A stretch of 64,000 nucleotides of DNA from Pseudorasbora parva (lineage: Eukaryota > Chordata > Actinopteri > Cypriniformes > Gobionidae): assembly GCF_024679245.1 (NCBI RefSeq), contig NC_090191.1:2686778-2750777 (forward strand). Direction: 5' to 3'. The position numbers and the translations under genes were made by a program. Below are positions 54,469 through 63,375 of this stretch, one piece after another (position 1 is the stretch's first letter; the number at the start of each line of letters is the position of its first letter). The notes beneath the pieces were generated by a model that did no database searches, was not told the DNA's origin, and was given only the letters and a program-made list of their open reading frames with translations.

Positions 54469-54852
54469 TGTTACGTCCCTCAGCTCTGGTGTTTGTTGCT
54501 ACACGTGTTTGAGTGAGTTCATGCAGTGTGTGTCTCTTGATTGCAGATGAGCCACACCTGAGCGGAGCCTGTAGTAGCGCTATAAAAGATTTCCTGGAGC
54601 ATTTCAGGGGGCGCACACAGATCCTTGAGAGTCTGCACAACCGTGCTCACCTGCTGGCTTTGGTTGCCGTTCAGCCGTCCACCCAGCATAAAACGTTCCG
54701 TACTGATTGTTGTTTTTCTTTGTTTGTTTTTTTGTTAAACTACCTTTAAGGACCATTTTGTTAAATAAAATACCCCTACATTATTTTTGACACGAGCTGG
54801 TTTGTGTGCGTCTCTCCTGCATGTTAAGGGTGGTGTCCGACCGCCCGTAACA
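54469..54852 (+). repeat. 3' LTR
   Basis: 384 bp, TGTTACG to CGTAACA, with TATAAAA at 54581 and AATAAA at 54764-54769. It is followed by the right target duplication ATTTA. Confidence 0.95.
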
Positions 54853-54900
54853 ATTTACTAGATAAGTAAAACGACATAAGGTATTTTTTTCTAATTTTGT
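54853..54900 (+). repeat. MITE right part, resumed after the insertion
   Basis: atttactagataagtaaaac continues the repeat broken at 48582; its intact counterpart is in the minus copy at 48110-48140. Confidence 0.6.
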
Positions 54901-55961
54901 TGTGCCAATACCAAAACTAATAATAAAACTACCAAAAAAAGACTTCTAGCATACACGCGTTTTGAGCACGGCTCGATCCGTGACGCGTGTGCAAGCTCTA
55001 CAGCTGAGACACTCTTGCAGTGTGTCGCTGGCCTGAAGTCTCACAAGATTTTGTGAGATTTCCTGTGTTTACAGTCGGGACTCTGGTTGAAAATCTGTTT
55101 GTGTGTGCTGTGCGGTCTCTGTCACATCTTTTGTGTGTCCGTATACAGCCAATAAATATATAGCCAATCCGTATATTTTCTGAAACGGTGATGTCATCAC
55201 ACTATGATACAACTACGGGCACTGGGCATGCGCACATCAATATCGCGTCATTTAATTACCGTATTTGCATTAATGTAAGGGTAGGTTTAAGGTTGGGGTA
55301 GGTGTAGACGTTAAAACACATCTGTTAGGAAGCAAATGTATGTATTGTTATTTTATCGTGAGATTTTTCTTCACCTCCTACCACTGCTATACCCCTTCTA
55401 GACACAACTCTTCTTCTCTGTTTTTAGTGTATTTCTGTGGCAGAAATACAGCACCACACACTCTCCTGGCATGTATACTACATCATTTTGAGTCAGTTAT
55501 GTGATCTCGTGTGTACGCAGATATTTTTTGTAATGAGAAAAAAACCCATTGTATTGGAAAAGCTCTGGCTTCGTGTGGAAGGGGCCTAAGAGACCATGTA
55601 AAGGCATTTGCAGGTGTTTTTTTTTGTTAATTAGCTGATTAGAGTGGGGCGCCAGGTGTCTTTAATATTGAACCTTTGCTCCCACTGTACGGGTGAAAAA
55701 TGCGCAATAAAACCCCCGTGGCGACAATAGACCATAGTGTATTATAGACAGGTAAATGCATCAGCTATTGATATCAAGAGGATTTAGAATTTATGTATAA
55801 AATTATTATTATTATTATTATAATTAGAGTAGGACTAATTTTATTATTAAATTGATATTACATTAATTTGCCTCTCCTCCCCCCAACAATTTCATAATGC
55901 ATAATCGACACACTGCATAATATATATACATATAACAAATTCAAATTATAATAAATTCACA
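54901..55961. other. noncoding DNA
   Basis: No gene. A segment at about 54950-55010 (acgcgttttgagcacggctc) resembles one at 21645 (gcacgtgttgagccgcacgt). An ATT-type simple run lies at 55800-55825. Confidence 0.35.
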
Positions 55962-56460
55962 CATGATTTAAGTTTAGAATACATAGATTTCAATACCTCA
56001 GAAACTTTTCCTCCAATGCCATTCTTAATGAGTGAAATACAGAAGACTGGATGCTATCAAAAGCTTTAGAGAAATCACAAAATATTTGTTTGTTGAGTCT
56101 GTGGCACTATATTATAAAATTATATAGATGATATATATCGACAAACGTTTACTGGCTTTGTTTAAACTTAATAAACTAAATAAGTTTTAAAAAATAAGTT
56201 TAAACAAATTAAAAGTTCTCTCCCCTTTTATAAATGATTTCTGCACACAAACATTTGTGTTCTTTAGCATTGACTGAATCTCACATATTAGATTGTGGTT
56301 CAAACTCTTTCTTTGGTAGTTATTTTTAGCACATCTCTGACCAACACGCATTTAAATATGTATTCAAGAATTAAACTGATATGTGTTTTATTGTTTGTAT
56401 GTGAATGTCTCTACACTCATCTGTGACTTGAGCGTGTGATCGGGACTTTTATTTTGTAGT

Positions 56461-56523
56461 GGAGATGTGACGTCATAAGGCTGCGCCGCGCTCCTGCATC
56501 TGTTGTGATTCTGCTGAAGAAAG
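56461..56523 (+). promoter_or_regulatory. FiNZ promoter region and noncoding exon 1 with CRE (copy B)
   Basis: TGACGTCA at 56468-56475 and donor AAG|GTTTGT at 56523/56524, identical in arrangement to 7012-7075. Confidence 0.6.
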
Positions 56524-56954
56524 GTTTGTGTTTTAAGCTTTTAAAGTGTTTAAATCAATAAAAACTGTTCGGTCAATGTTATAGTTTTAACAAGAACAGT
56601 TTAATGAATGTTTGATGATTGAACTTTACGTTATAATGCGTTTTATAACAATAATGAACTTTTGCATTCACACAAGTGTAACAGAAAAGATGCGTCTCAT
56701 TTCTCTCTATATATCATGAATCAGTTTATCATAAACATGGAGAGTCAATTATCACATGTAAATACAATATATGCAATAAATTCACTATTATCCAGAAATA
56801 ATAAAACATTTATCAAACACAAAGAATTGGTATCAAAGTAATATAGTGCCAAATCACGGACACAGCAGCACTCCTAGAGATGATAATAATAGCAGAAACA
56901 TTAAAAATATATATATAATTTACACATGATTGCTTTTAGTTTGATTAGCTTTTA

Positions 56955-57240
56955 GCCATTCCTTTAGTGTCTATTTAAATGTTGAGTAATTTGTACTATC
57001 CGTTAATTGAGTTAGTAGAGTATTCCAGTAATGAATGGCTTTAACTGAAAAGACTGATCGGCCAAATGTTGTCCATCTAAACTGTTCAACACAGTCTCCT
57101 CTAGTAATTGCTCTCATTGTTCTGACATTATTTTCCTTCTGCATTATAAACTGGCATAAAAGGGGCTGTGCAAACACATTTAAAATCTTAAAAAATCAAG
57201 CGAGCATTAACAAAATGAGCAAAAATCATCGAGCATAAAT
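56955..57240 (-). pseudogene. LINE C-terminal fragment (duplicate of 7500-7930)
   Basis: The minus frame shows NNVRTMRAITRGDCVEQF, RWTTFGRSVFSVKAIHYWN and TQLTDS. It is shorter than copy A because of a deletion at about 57240. Present in both gene-start copies. Confidence 0.6.
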
Positions 57241-57491
57241 AGTTATTATGGAAGTATAATCTATTAAATGTAATCTAAAGATGAATACATTTATCATAAC
57301 ATGTCTAAATATGAACCTACTATATAAATTGTGTTCTTTTATTAATTTGTAGTTTTTAGAGAGTTTGTTGTTGTCGAATCAGGTCATTTAAGGCCATTAA
57401 CTCTCACTCTGACCGACTCTCTTACCAGTGACTGAACTACTGATTTAGTTTGGATGTGTTTTTTATTTCTGTGATTATTCTTATCTCAAAG

Positions 57492-57837
57492 ATGGCGTTT
57501 ATTAAAGAGGAGAGTGAAGACATGAAGATTGAAGAAACACTGAGAGTCAAACATGAAGAAACTGAGGACCAAACAAAGATGGCGTTTATTAAAGAGGAGA
57601 GTGAAGACGTGAAGATTGAAGAAACACTGAGAGTCAAACATGAAGAAACTGAGGACCAAACAAAGATGGCGTTTATTAAAGAGGAGAGTAAAGACGTGAA
57701 GATTGACGAAACATTGAGAGTCAAACATGAAGAAACTGAGGACCAAACAAAGATGGCGTTTATTAAAGAGGAGAGTGGAGACGTGAAGATTGAAGAAACA
57801 CTGAGAGTTAAACATGAAGAAACTGAAGAGCAAACAG
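57492..57837 (+). CDS. FiNZ domain coding exon, four repeats (gene 4 first coding exon)
   Basis: ATG at 57492. Four in-frame copies of the 87-bp unit (each starting MAFIKEES and ending in an EETEDQTK-like segment), 115 codons plus one base, closing CAAACAG|GTTGGT at 57837/57838 (phase 1 donor). Units differ by few changes (D for E in IDETL, G for E in ESGD, EEQT for EDQT). A 5' UTR acceptor TTTTTAG is at 57353-57359. No finger exon is found from here to 64000, so the fingers must lie beyond the window. Copy A at 8180 has only two units. Confidence 0.8.
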
Positions 57838-58000
57838 GTTGGTTTCATTCTCAAAGCTGAACTCAGTCATTTGATCCGTATTCAAATGCCAATTTTCAAT
57901 TTTTAAATTATCTTTATTAGCCTGACTCTATCACAATGTTGCCAAATCATTAACATATTATGTATAAATAATAATAATAATAATAAAAAAGATTATATAT

Positions 58001-58321
58001 CAGGCTTGTGCACAAACCAGAATTGAATTGAGAATAACTCCCAAATTCCAATTCAATTCTTTTTTCAATTCCAATTCAATTCAATTCAATTCCAATTCAA
58101 TTCTCAATTATAATTCGAATTTGAATTAAAGGAAGCAGAATTGAAATTCAAGAAAAATTTAAATAAATTCATAAACATGTCCATCTTGCCATAGCAGCTT
58201 CTTCTGCAGCTGTTGAGAGAATCCTTCCAACTTCCTGTGGGGCGGAGTCAATTAAATTCAAATTCCAGTTCATGAAGTAAATGGAGGCCAATTCTGAAAT
58301 TCTGAATTTTGCACAAGCCTG
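58001..58321. mobile_element. 321-bp MITE
   Basis: Termini CAGGCTTGTGCAC (left) and, inverted, CAGGCTTGTGCAA (right) form inverted repeats of about 12 bp plus further partial pairing. The body is a run of aattcaattc-like repeats (58060-58130). No clear target duplication is visible. The CAGG start suggests hAT. Confidence 0.6.
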
Positions 58322-58500
58322 AGATGTAATATACAGATCATGTCACATGTAGCATAGTAAATAAGTCAATCAAATCCATCTAAAGAAGTGATTAAATGAA
58401 GCAGGTCTCTCTAGAGTTAACTGTCTCTAACATTGTAAATGGCTAACACATATTGGGTGCATTTACATGCACACCAGTAAGCTGATAACTCCAGAAAATG
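58322..58500. other. noncoding spacer
   Basis: Nothing recognised. Confidence 0.35.
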
Positions 58501-58918
58501 TGTGTAGCTCTGGTGTTGTGATGGAGGTCCTGTAGTCGGTCTGGACTCTGCTGGAGGACGGAGGGTTCTTGCCGTTGTGTAGCTCTGGTGTTGTGATGGA
58601 GGTCCTGTGGTCAGTCTGGACTCTGCTAGAGGACAGAGGGATCTTGCCGTTGTGTAGCTCTGGTGTTGTGATGGAGGTCCTGTGGTCCGTCTGGACTCTG
58701 CTGGAGGATTGAGGGTTCTTGCCGTTGTGTAGCTCTGGTGTTGTGATGGAGGTCCTGTAGTCGGTCTGGACTCTGCTGGAGGACGGAGGGTTCTTGCCGT
58801 TGTGTAGCTCTGGTGTTGTGATGGAGGTCCTGTGGTCAGTCTGGACTCTGCTAGAGGACAGAGGGATCTTGCCGTTATGTAGCTCTGGTGTTGTGATGGA
58901 GGTCCTGTGGTCAGTCGT
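58501..58918 (-). repeat. 75-bp minisatellite with 225-bp higher order
   Basis: Units start at 58501, 58576, 58651, 58726, 58801 and 58876 (partial), exactly 75 bp apart. Variants run A-B-C-A-B (gtcggt/ctggaggacg, gtcagt/ctagaggaca, gtccgt/ctggaggatt). Two minus-strand frames remain open over the whole array; one encodes a 25-residue repeat with SSSRVQTD and TSITTPELHN. All three + frames are closed. No start codon or named family is seen. Confidence 0.85.
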
Positions 58919-59618
58919 ATTATAATTTAATATTTTTGATAAATATCACAGGAAGAATCCAGATATCTAGCATAACACATGATATTGATTTTATACAAGT
59001 TTACTAAACAAGAATTTAATATTAAGTGACCTACATTTTAGACAACATATTGCCCATTTTTACTCAATTTGAGCTACACATTTATAAAATCTGTTCTGAA
59101 ATCGATGTATATCGTTCGTTTTTAAATGAGTTTCTTGGATAAAAGCAATGGAGATATTTTACGCTTAAGTAATTCTAGGCACGTTGTTCGTTTGGGCGAG
59201 TGGGCGACTGGGCGAGTTTAGGCCGCGGACATTACACAACATTATATTAAGTGATAGGGATCTTTTAACATCGGATGTTTATAAATGTGCCAACATAAAA
59301 TTGTAACATAACACAGAAACAAGAAAACAATATATGATGCACATAACAAAACACAGCAAGGCTTTGGCAATAGAACATTTAACAACAACAAGAACTGGAA
59401 CAACACAATCCATCCGCAAGAGACAAGATCTAGAATTCTTTCTCTCTGGGTGGGGAAAAATAAACAAAATTCAAGGTTTTACTGCCTGTGGCTATTCAAA
59501 GATGCACGTCTCGAGTCTGAATCCAAACGAATATCAGAAACGGAACTTTAACTGAAGAAAACACCCCATCAGACCTATTAGGCAGGGCCCATTTGCCAAT
59601 TTACCAACGTTGCACTGA
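58919..59618 (-). pseudogene. L1-like LINE ORF2 start (endonuclease N-terminus)
   Basis: The minus strand at about 59200-59232 reads VRGLNSPSR and at about 59123-59145 FIQETHLK, the two first landmarks of L1-type endonuclease. Stops interrupt it. The fragment ends near the minisatellite at 58918. It continues the LINE whose ORF1 lies beyond the inserted element at 59623-61131. Confidence 0.65.
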
Positions 59619-60244
59619 TTAAAGGTGCCCTAGAATGATTTGAAACAATATGTTAAATTGTTCTCTGCTATCTACACAGAGGGTATGTGGCTTATTTAAG
59701 GGTAAAAAATGTCCAGATACAGTTTTACAGGTCCATTTACAACCCTATAAATTGTCCCTAGGATGTAATGCTCTGTTTTTGCCTTATTTGGAAGAGTCAT
59801 GAATATTAATGTAGAGCTCTGCTCTGATTGGCTTATTTCAGTCGCTCACAGCTCACAGCAGTTCAGCGAAGCGGCTCGTGAGTCCTGACAGAACACAGAC
59901 CGACTGAATGACACTTTAAAGGCAGGGTGAAATGCTGTTTCATGCATACTGAGCTTTTTACACTGTTAAAGACTTGGATTCCCATCTTAAACATAGACAA
60001 AGTTTCAAAAACTAAGTTGTACGTTTAATGGAGTATTTCTGTCTCAAAAATATTCCTTCCGGTTTCTCACAGGTTTCTGAGAGTTTTTTTCGAGTAGGGG
60101 CCGGCTTGACGTCAACAGAACGGAAGGTCCTTGTATGGGCCGTACGGGCTCTTCTCCCGGTAGGGTGCGTGCGCGTGTGACTAGAGCGAGAGAGCAAATG
60201 CACGCCCATAAACACTGCTCTCAAGGTGCAGGTCCACTCGTCCG

Positions 60245-60546
60245 TGTAACACTTCTGTCGTGCCGCGCTCAAGCGCATTTAAGCCGCGGCCGGGAGAGAG
60301 TTGAGAGAGAGTTGAGAGAGAGAAATTGGACTGGGACTTCGCGAGTATCATCTGCCATTGGAAAGAGAAACTGAGAAACTGAACCTGTTGAAAGAGAAAA
60401 GGAGCGATCCATATCAAGGATATAGAGAGACACGAATTAAGCGTCTGTTTGTTTACTTTTGTGAAGTCTGAATAAAGAGAGCGAGTCCCAGTCAAAGCCG
60501 ACCTCTGTCTTCTTCCTTCCTGACCCCATCACGAACCTTCGTTACA
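60245..60546. mobile_element. candidate solo LTR nested in the Kolobok-like element
   Basis: 302 bp beginning TGTAAC and ending GTTACA. It contains ctgaataaagagagcgagtc (AATAAA) near the 3' end and a repeated gttgagagaga motif. Its composition differs from the host element. No matching target duplication is visible, so the ends or the identity remain provisional. Confidence 0.45.
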
Positions 60547-60614
60547 GTTATCTTACTAAGAAACTTTCAATTTAATCCGAAATGGGTTCGACAGTCTCTA
60601 AGTGGATAAAATCA

Positions 60615-61006
60615 CTACTTACTGCTTGCAGGAATACGGTTGAAATCGGCCCTTTCTTCAGTATCAGACGCTGAGCGAATCCTGCTATATTGCCCCAGGT
60701 TAGAAAAATTCTCCGTGGTGAAATGGGCTGAGCAAACAAACAAATTTGAATTAAATTGTTGTGGTGTCCAATTGTAAATAAACATCAACCATGACTGTTG
60801 ACATTGTTTATCTCTGTGAAGGCTATGAAAAGTCCTGCACAGCCTGAACATGACATCTGTGATGATCTGCCGTCACAATGATTCGTCAGTTCCGCCTGAC
60901 AATGAACATGTAGATTCGGCTTGTTTGGACAGATGCAAATGTTGGGGGCGTGCATATAAATGATCCCCAACGCTTGCATCACGGTTGGGTTTATGTTGAG
61001 AAGCAC
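60615..61006 (-). pseudogene. THAP-domain relic
   Basis: One minus frame gives MSCSGCAG near 60850 (a Cys-x2-Cys pair). Another gives QSWLMFIYNWTPQQF, then LFVCSAHFTTENFSNLGQY, matching the THAP Trp and the closing C-x2-H-F. The two halves are in different frames. THAP domains are the DNA-binding part of Kolobok and P transposases. Confidence 0.55.
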
Positions 61007-61135
61007 TTAGAGATTTACATATGAAAGAGGAGGGAATGGTGTTTGAGACTCAAAGTATGTGATGTTCATGTACTAAACTCTTATGATTTCACTATGGCAA
61101 GGCTAATTAAATTTTTCATTCTAAGGCACCTTTAA

Positions 61136-61920
61136 CTTGACTCAGAAGTAAAGACGGATGGGTTTTCCTGGTAATCAGATGCATTTGGAAGTGAAAACGC
61201 ATTAGAAGTGCTCTGTATAGAAGCTGTCGAGAGCGAAGAATGATCCAGAGTCAGTAGAAAATTTCCAGCATCCTCTGCGTTGTTGAAGTGATACAGCGAT
61301 CCGTTGAACTTCACTTACACGATTGCTGGATATATCAGGAACGGACGTTATCCTCTGTCTGCAAACTGCCGTCTCACACTGTCAAACAATCCTCTCTTCA
61401 GAGCCGTTTCGTTGCTAAAATCCGGAAAGAATAACAGCTTGGATGTACCGTGGGTTATTTCCGACTGAGGTGCTCTGGCTCCGTTAAGAATTCTCTCCCT
61501 ATCCTGATATCTGAGGAGCCGAAAGATGAGTGTTCAAGGGCGATTGTGTTTCAGGAGGTGCTCCTGGAGAAACTGAACTGCATTCTCGCCCTCCGCTGAC
61601 TCAGGTAGGCCCACGAGCCGGACGTTACATCTTTGTGATCGATCCTCCATTTCAACCAGTTTGTCATGGAGACTAGATATCTCTCATTGATGCGTGTTCG
61701 CGTCCTGTTTAACCACGCGGATATTCGCATTCGTAGTTCCATCCGCGCTTGCAATGTTTTACAGAGTTCGGCTTGACGGGTGATATCTTGTCACAGTTCG
61801 TTAACTGCTGAGTTTGAGGATTCAATCATGTTCTTTAAAGTTTGAATTTCACCAGAGATTACTTCTTACATTACCTCTTTTACTGCCAGTTTGACTGTTC
61901 TTGTAAAGCCATTAAAATGG
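61136..61920 (-). pseudogene. L1-like LINE ORF1
   Basis: The minus strand shows MEDRSQRCNVRLVGLPESAE, then GENAVQFLQEHLLKHN, FRLLRYQDRERIL, then SKLLFFPDFS and FNGSLYHFNNAEDAGNFL. This is the RNA-recognition and C-terminal part of L1 ORF1 chaperone proteins. Several stops and frameshifts are present. The start is lost at a poly-T tract (about 61960). The Kolobok-like element landed immediately after the ORF1 end. Confidence 0.75.
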
Positions 61921-61959
61921 CTGGGTTTGGAGGATCTTCGGTTGGCGACGGGCTATGTT

Positions 61960-62387
61960 TTTTTTTTTTTTTTTTGTTCATACAATATTCAGTGTTGTAT
62001 GGTGTATAATGTTGTTTGGTTACAATACACCAAAGTGGCTTGGATGTCAACATTCTTCCAAATATTTTCTTTTGTGTTTCACGGAAGAGAGAAAGTCATA
62101 CAGGTTTGGAATGACATGAGTAAAAAATTTAATCGCAGTAAATTTACTGCATCCTAGCTCAAAATCATGGCTTTACTGTCAAGTGCATTTCTGTGTGACA
62201 AAAGTGCAATATTAAGTTTGTTGCATTTGCAGTAAATTTGATAATATCCATCATTATTTGTCCCTGTCCTAGTTTTAATTATTTGCTTAAATTTAAGCCC
62301 CTAACCACAGCAAAACATTCACAGGGAACTCTTGGGCCGAATGGGCTGAGTTTGCCCGGGCCAAATTTTAGCCCCAGTCCAGCCCTG
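61960..62387 (-). mobile_element. partial hAT copy related to 36259-37643
   Basis: The right end, inverted, is CAGGGCTGGACTGG and the next about 400 bp match the left part of the 36-kb element in reverse. The other end is missing, cut at a T run. Confidence 0.7.
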
Positions 62388-62712
62388 GTCAGAGTCATTT
62401 AGGGTGCGTTCACACTTGTCATGTTTGGTTCGATTAAAACGAACCCTGGTGCGGTTGCTCGGTTAGTACGGTTCATTTGAACATATGTGAACGCTGCCAT
62501 CCGAACCCTGGTGCGCACCAAACAAGCGGACCGAGACCGCTAAAAAGATGGGTCTCGGTCCGATTCCAAACGAACTCTGGTGCGGTTCGATTGATATATG
62601 AACGCAACACGGACCAAAGACATGTAAACGGACCAAAAACCGGACGTAATGTCACAAGATGCGACGCATAATGCAGCTGATTTGACGACGCGGAAAGATC
62701 GGTGTATCCAAA

Positions 62713-62949
62713 ATGAGTAACTTTAACATTAGAGGGCAAACGTGGAGCAACGAGGAAGAGCCAGACGAGCATGTTTCGAAAATGCTAGAAAAAACACACA
62801 AAAAGCATACCTGGCTCTTCTCATCAAAGTTCCCGTGTTGCCCATTATTGGGCAGGTGCAGACGACAGAACGGCCGTCTCTGTTCTGCACAACGGAGGAA
62901 ATCCTGCTGCTGTTTTGAATGTTTTGAACATTTTATGAGCTCTTCATGA
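62713..62949 (+). pseudogene. Myb/SANT-like protein relic of Harbinger
   Basis: Begins MSNFNIRGQTWSNEE and continues DEHVSKMLEKTHKK, recalling the trihelix Myb/SANT protein encoded beside Harbinger transposase (WSxEE ... DExV ... THKN). A deletion joins EE to PDEHV and the C-terminal helices are lost. Confidence 0.45.
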
Positions 62950-63235
62950 GTTCTCAGCGGGTAAAAAATAATGCCACATGTACACGCATAAAATTATCGC
63001 GTTTAATCCAGCACACAGCGTTGTTTTGAACATTTCATGAGCTCTTCATGAGTTCTCTGGTAAGAAATAATGCCAAATGTGTTACACGCATAAAATGATC
63101 GCGTTTAATCCAGCACACAGCGTTGTTTTGAATGTTTTGAACATTTCATGAGCTCTTCATGAGTTCTCTGGTAAAAAATAATACCATGTACATGCATAAA
63201 ATGCCCGCGCGTGTAATCCGCACACAGCATTGTTC
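62905..63235. repeat. about 105-115-bp unit repeated three times
   Basis: The text tgagctcttcatgagttctc occurs at about 62935, 63037 and 63148, each followed by (gg)taaaaaataatgcca and cataaaat...cgcgtttaatccagcacaca. The unit core is itself partly palindromic (tcatgagctcttcatgag). Confidence 0.7.
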
Positions 63236-63375
63236 TGAATGTTCGGTAAGCGAGCTCCTACGTCATATAAACCGACCAATCAGGTTGTGAGCGTCTCCCT
63301 GTGCCTTTGGTTCGGTAACTTTAGGTTCGCTGTTAAAAATGCCCGTGTGAACGCTAAGCGAACCAGGGTCCTGTA

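Larger units (their letters stand above)
48583..54852 (+). mobile_element. complete Gmr1-type Ty3/gypsy LTR retrotransposon
   Basis: A 6270-bp element with 384-bp LTRs differing at only two positions, and a 5-bp target duplication ATTTA at 48578-48582 and 54853-54857. It has a primer-binding site, a polypurine tract and one uninterrupted gag-pol frame of 1510 codons. Domain order is gag, protease, integrase, reverse transcriptase, RNase H. Normal Ty3/gypsy elements have integrase last; integrase before reverse transcriptase in a gypsy-type element defines the Gmr1 group of deuterostome retrotransposons. There is no envelope gene. All structural parts needed for retrotransposition appear present, and the near-identical LTRs show recent insertion. 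Confidence 0.95.
55962..57965 (+). repeat. segmental duplication carrying the FiNZ promoter and first exons (copy B)
   Basis: Aligns with 6001-8500 as described for copy A. Breakpoints are within the LINE RT remnant on the left and about 120 bp after the exon donor on the right. Copy B lacks the 450-bp insertion at 6333-6785 and has a deletion around 57240. Confidence 0.75.
59623..61131. mobile_element. TTAA-flanked Kolobok-like transposon, non-autonomous
   Basis: Inverted ends AGGTGCCCTAGAATGATTTG (left) and AGGTGCCTTAGAATGAAAAA (right, inverted) are flanked by TTAA at 59619-59622 and 61132-61135. TTAA targets occur in piggyBac and Kolobok. A THAP-like relic inside (60615-61006) favours Kolobok. 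The transposase core is absent. A candidate solo LTR interrupts it at 60245-60546. Confidence 0.65.
62403..63375. mobile_element. PIF/Harbinger-like remnant
   Basis: The left end gggtgcgttcacacttgtca and right region ...gtgtgaacgctaagcgaacc share the inverted gcgttcacac. This terminal text is common in fish Harbinger MITEs. It contains a Myb/SANT-like relic and a threefold internal repeat. The exact ends and target duplication are not resolved. Confidence 0.5.
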
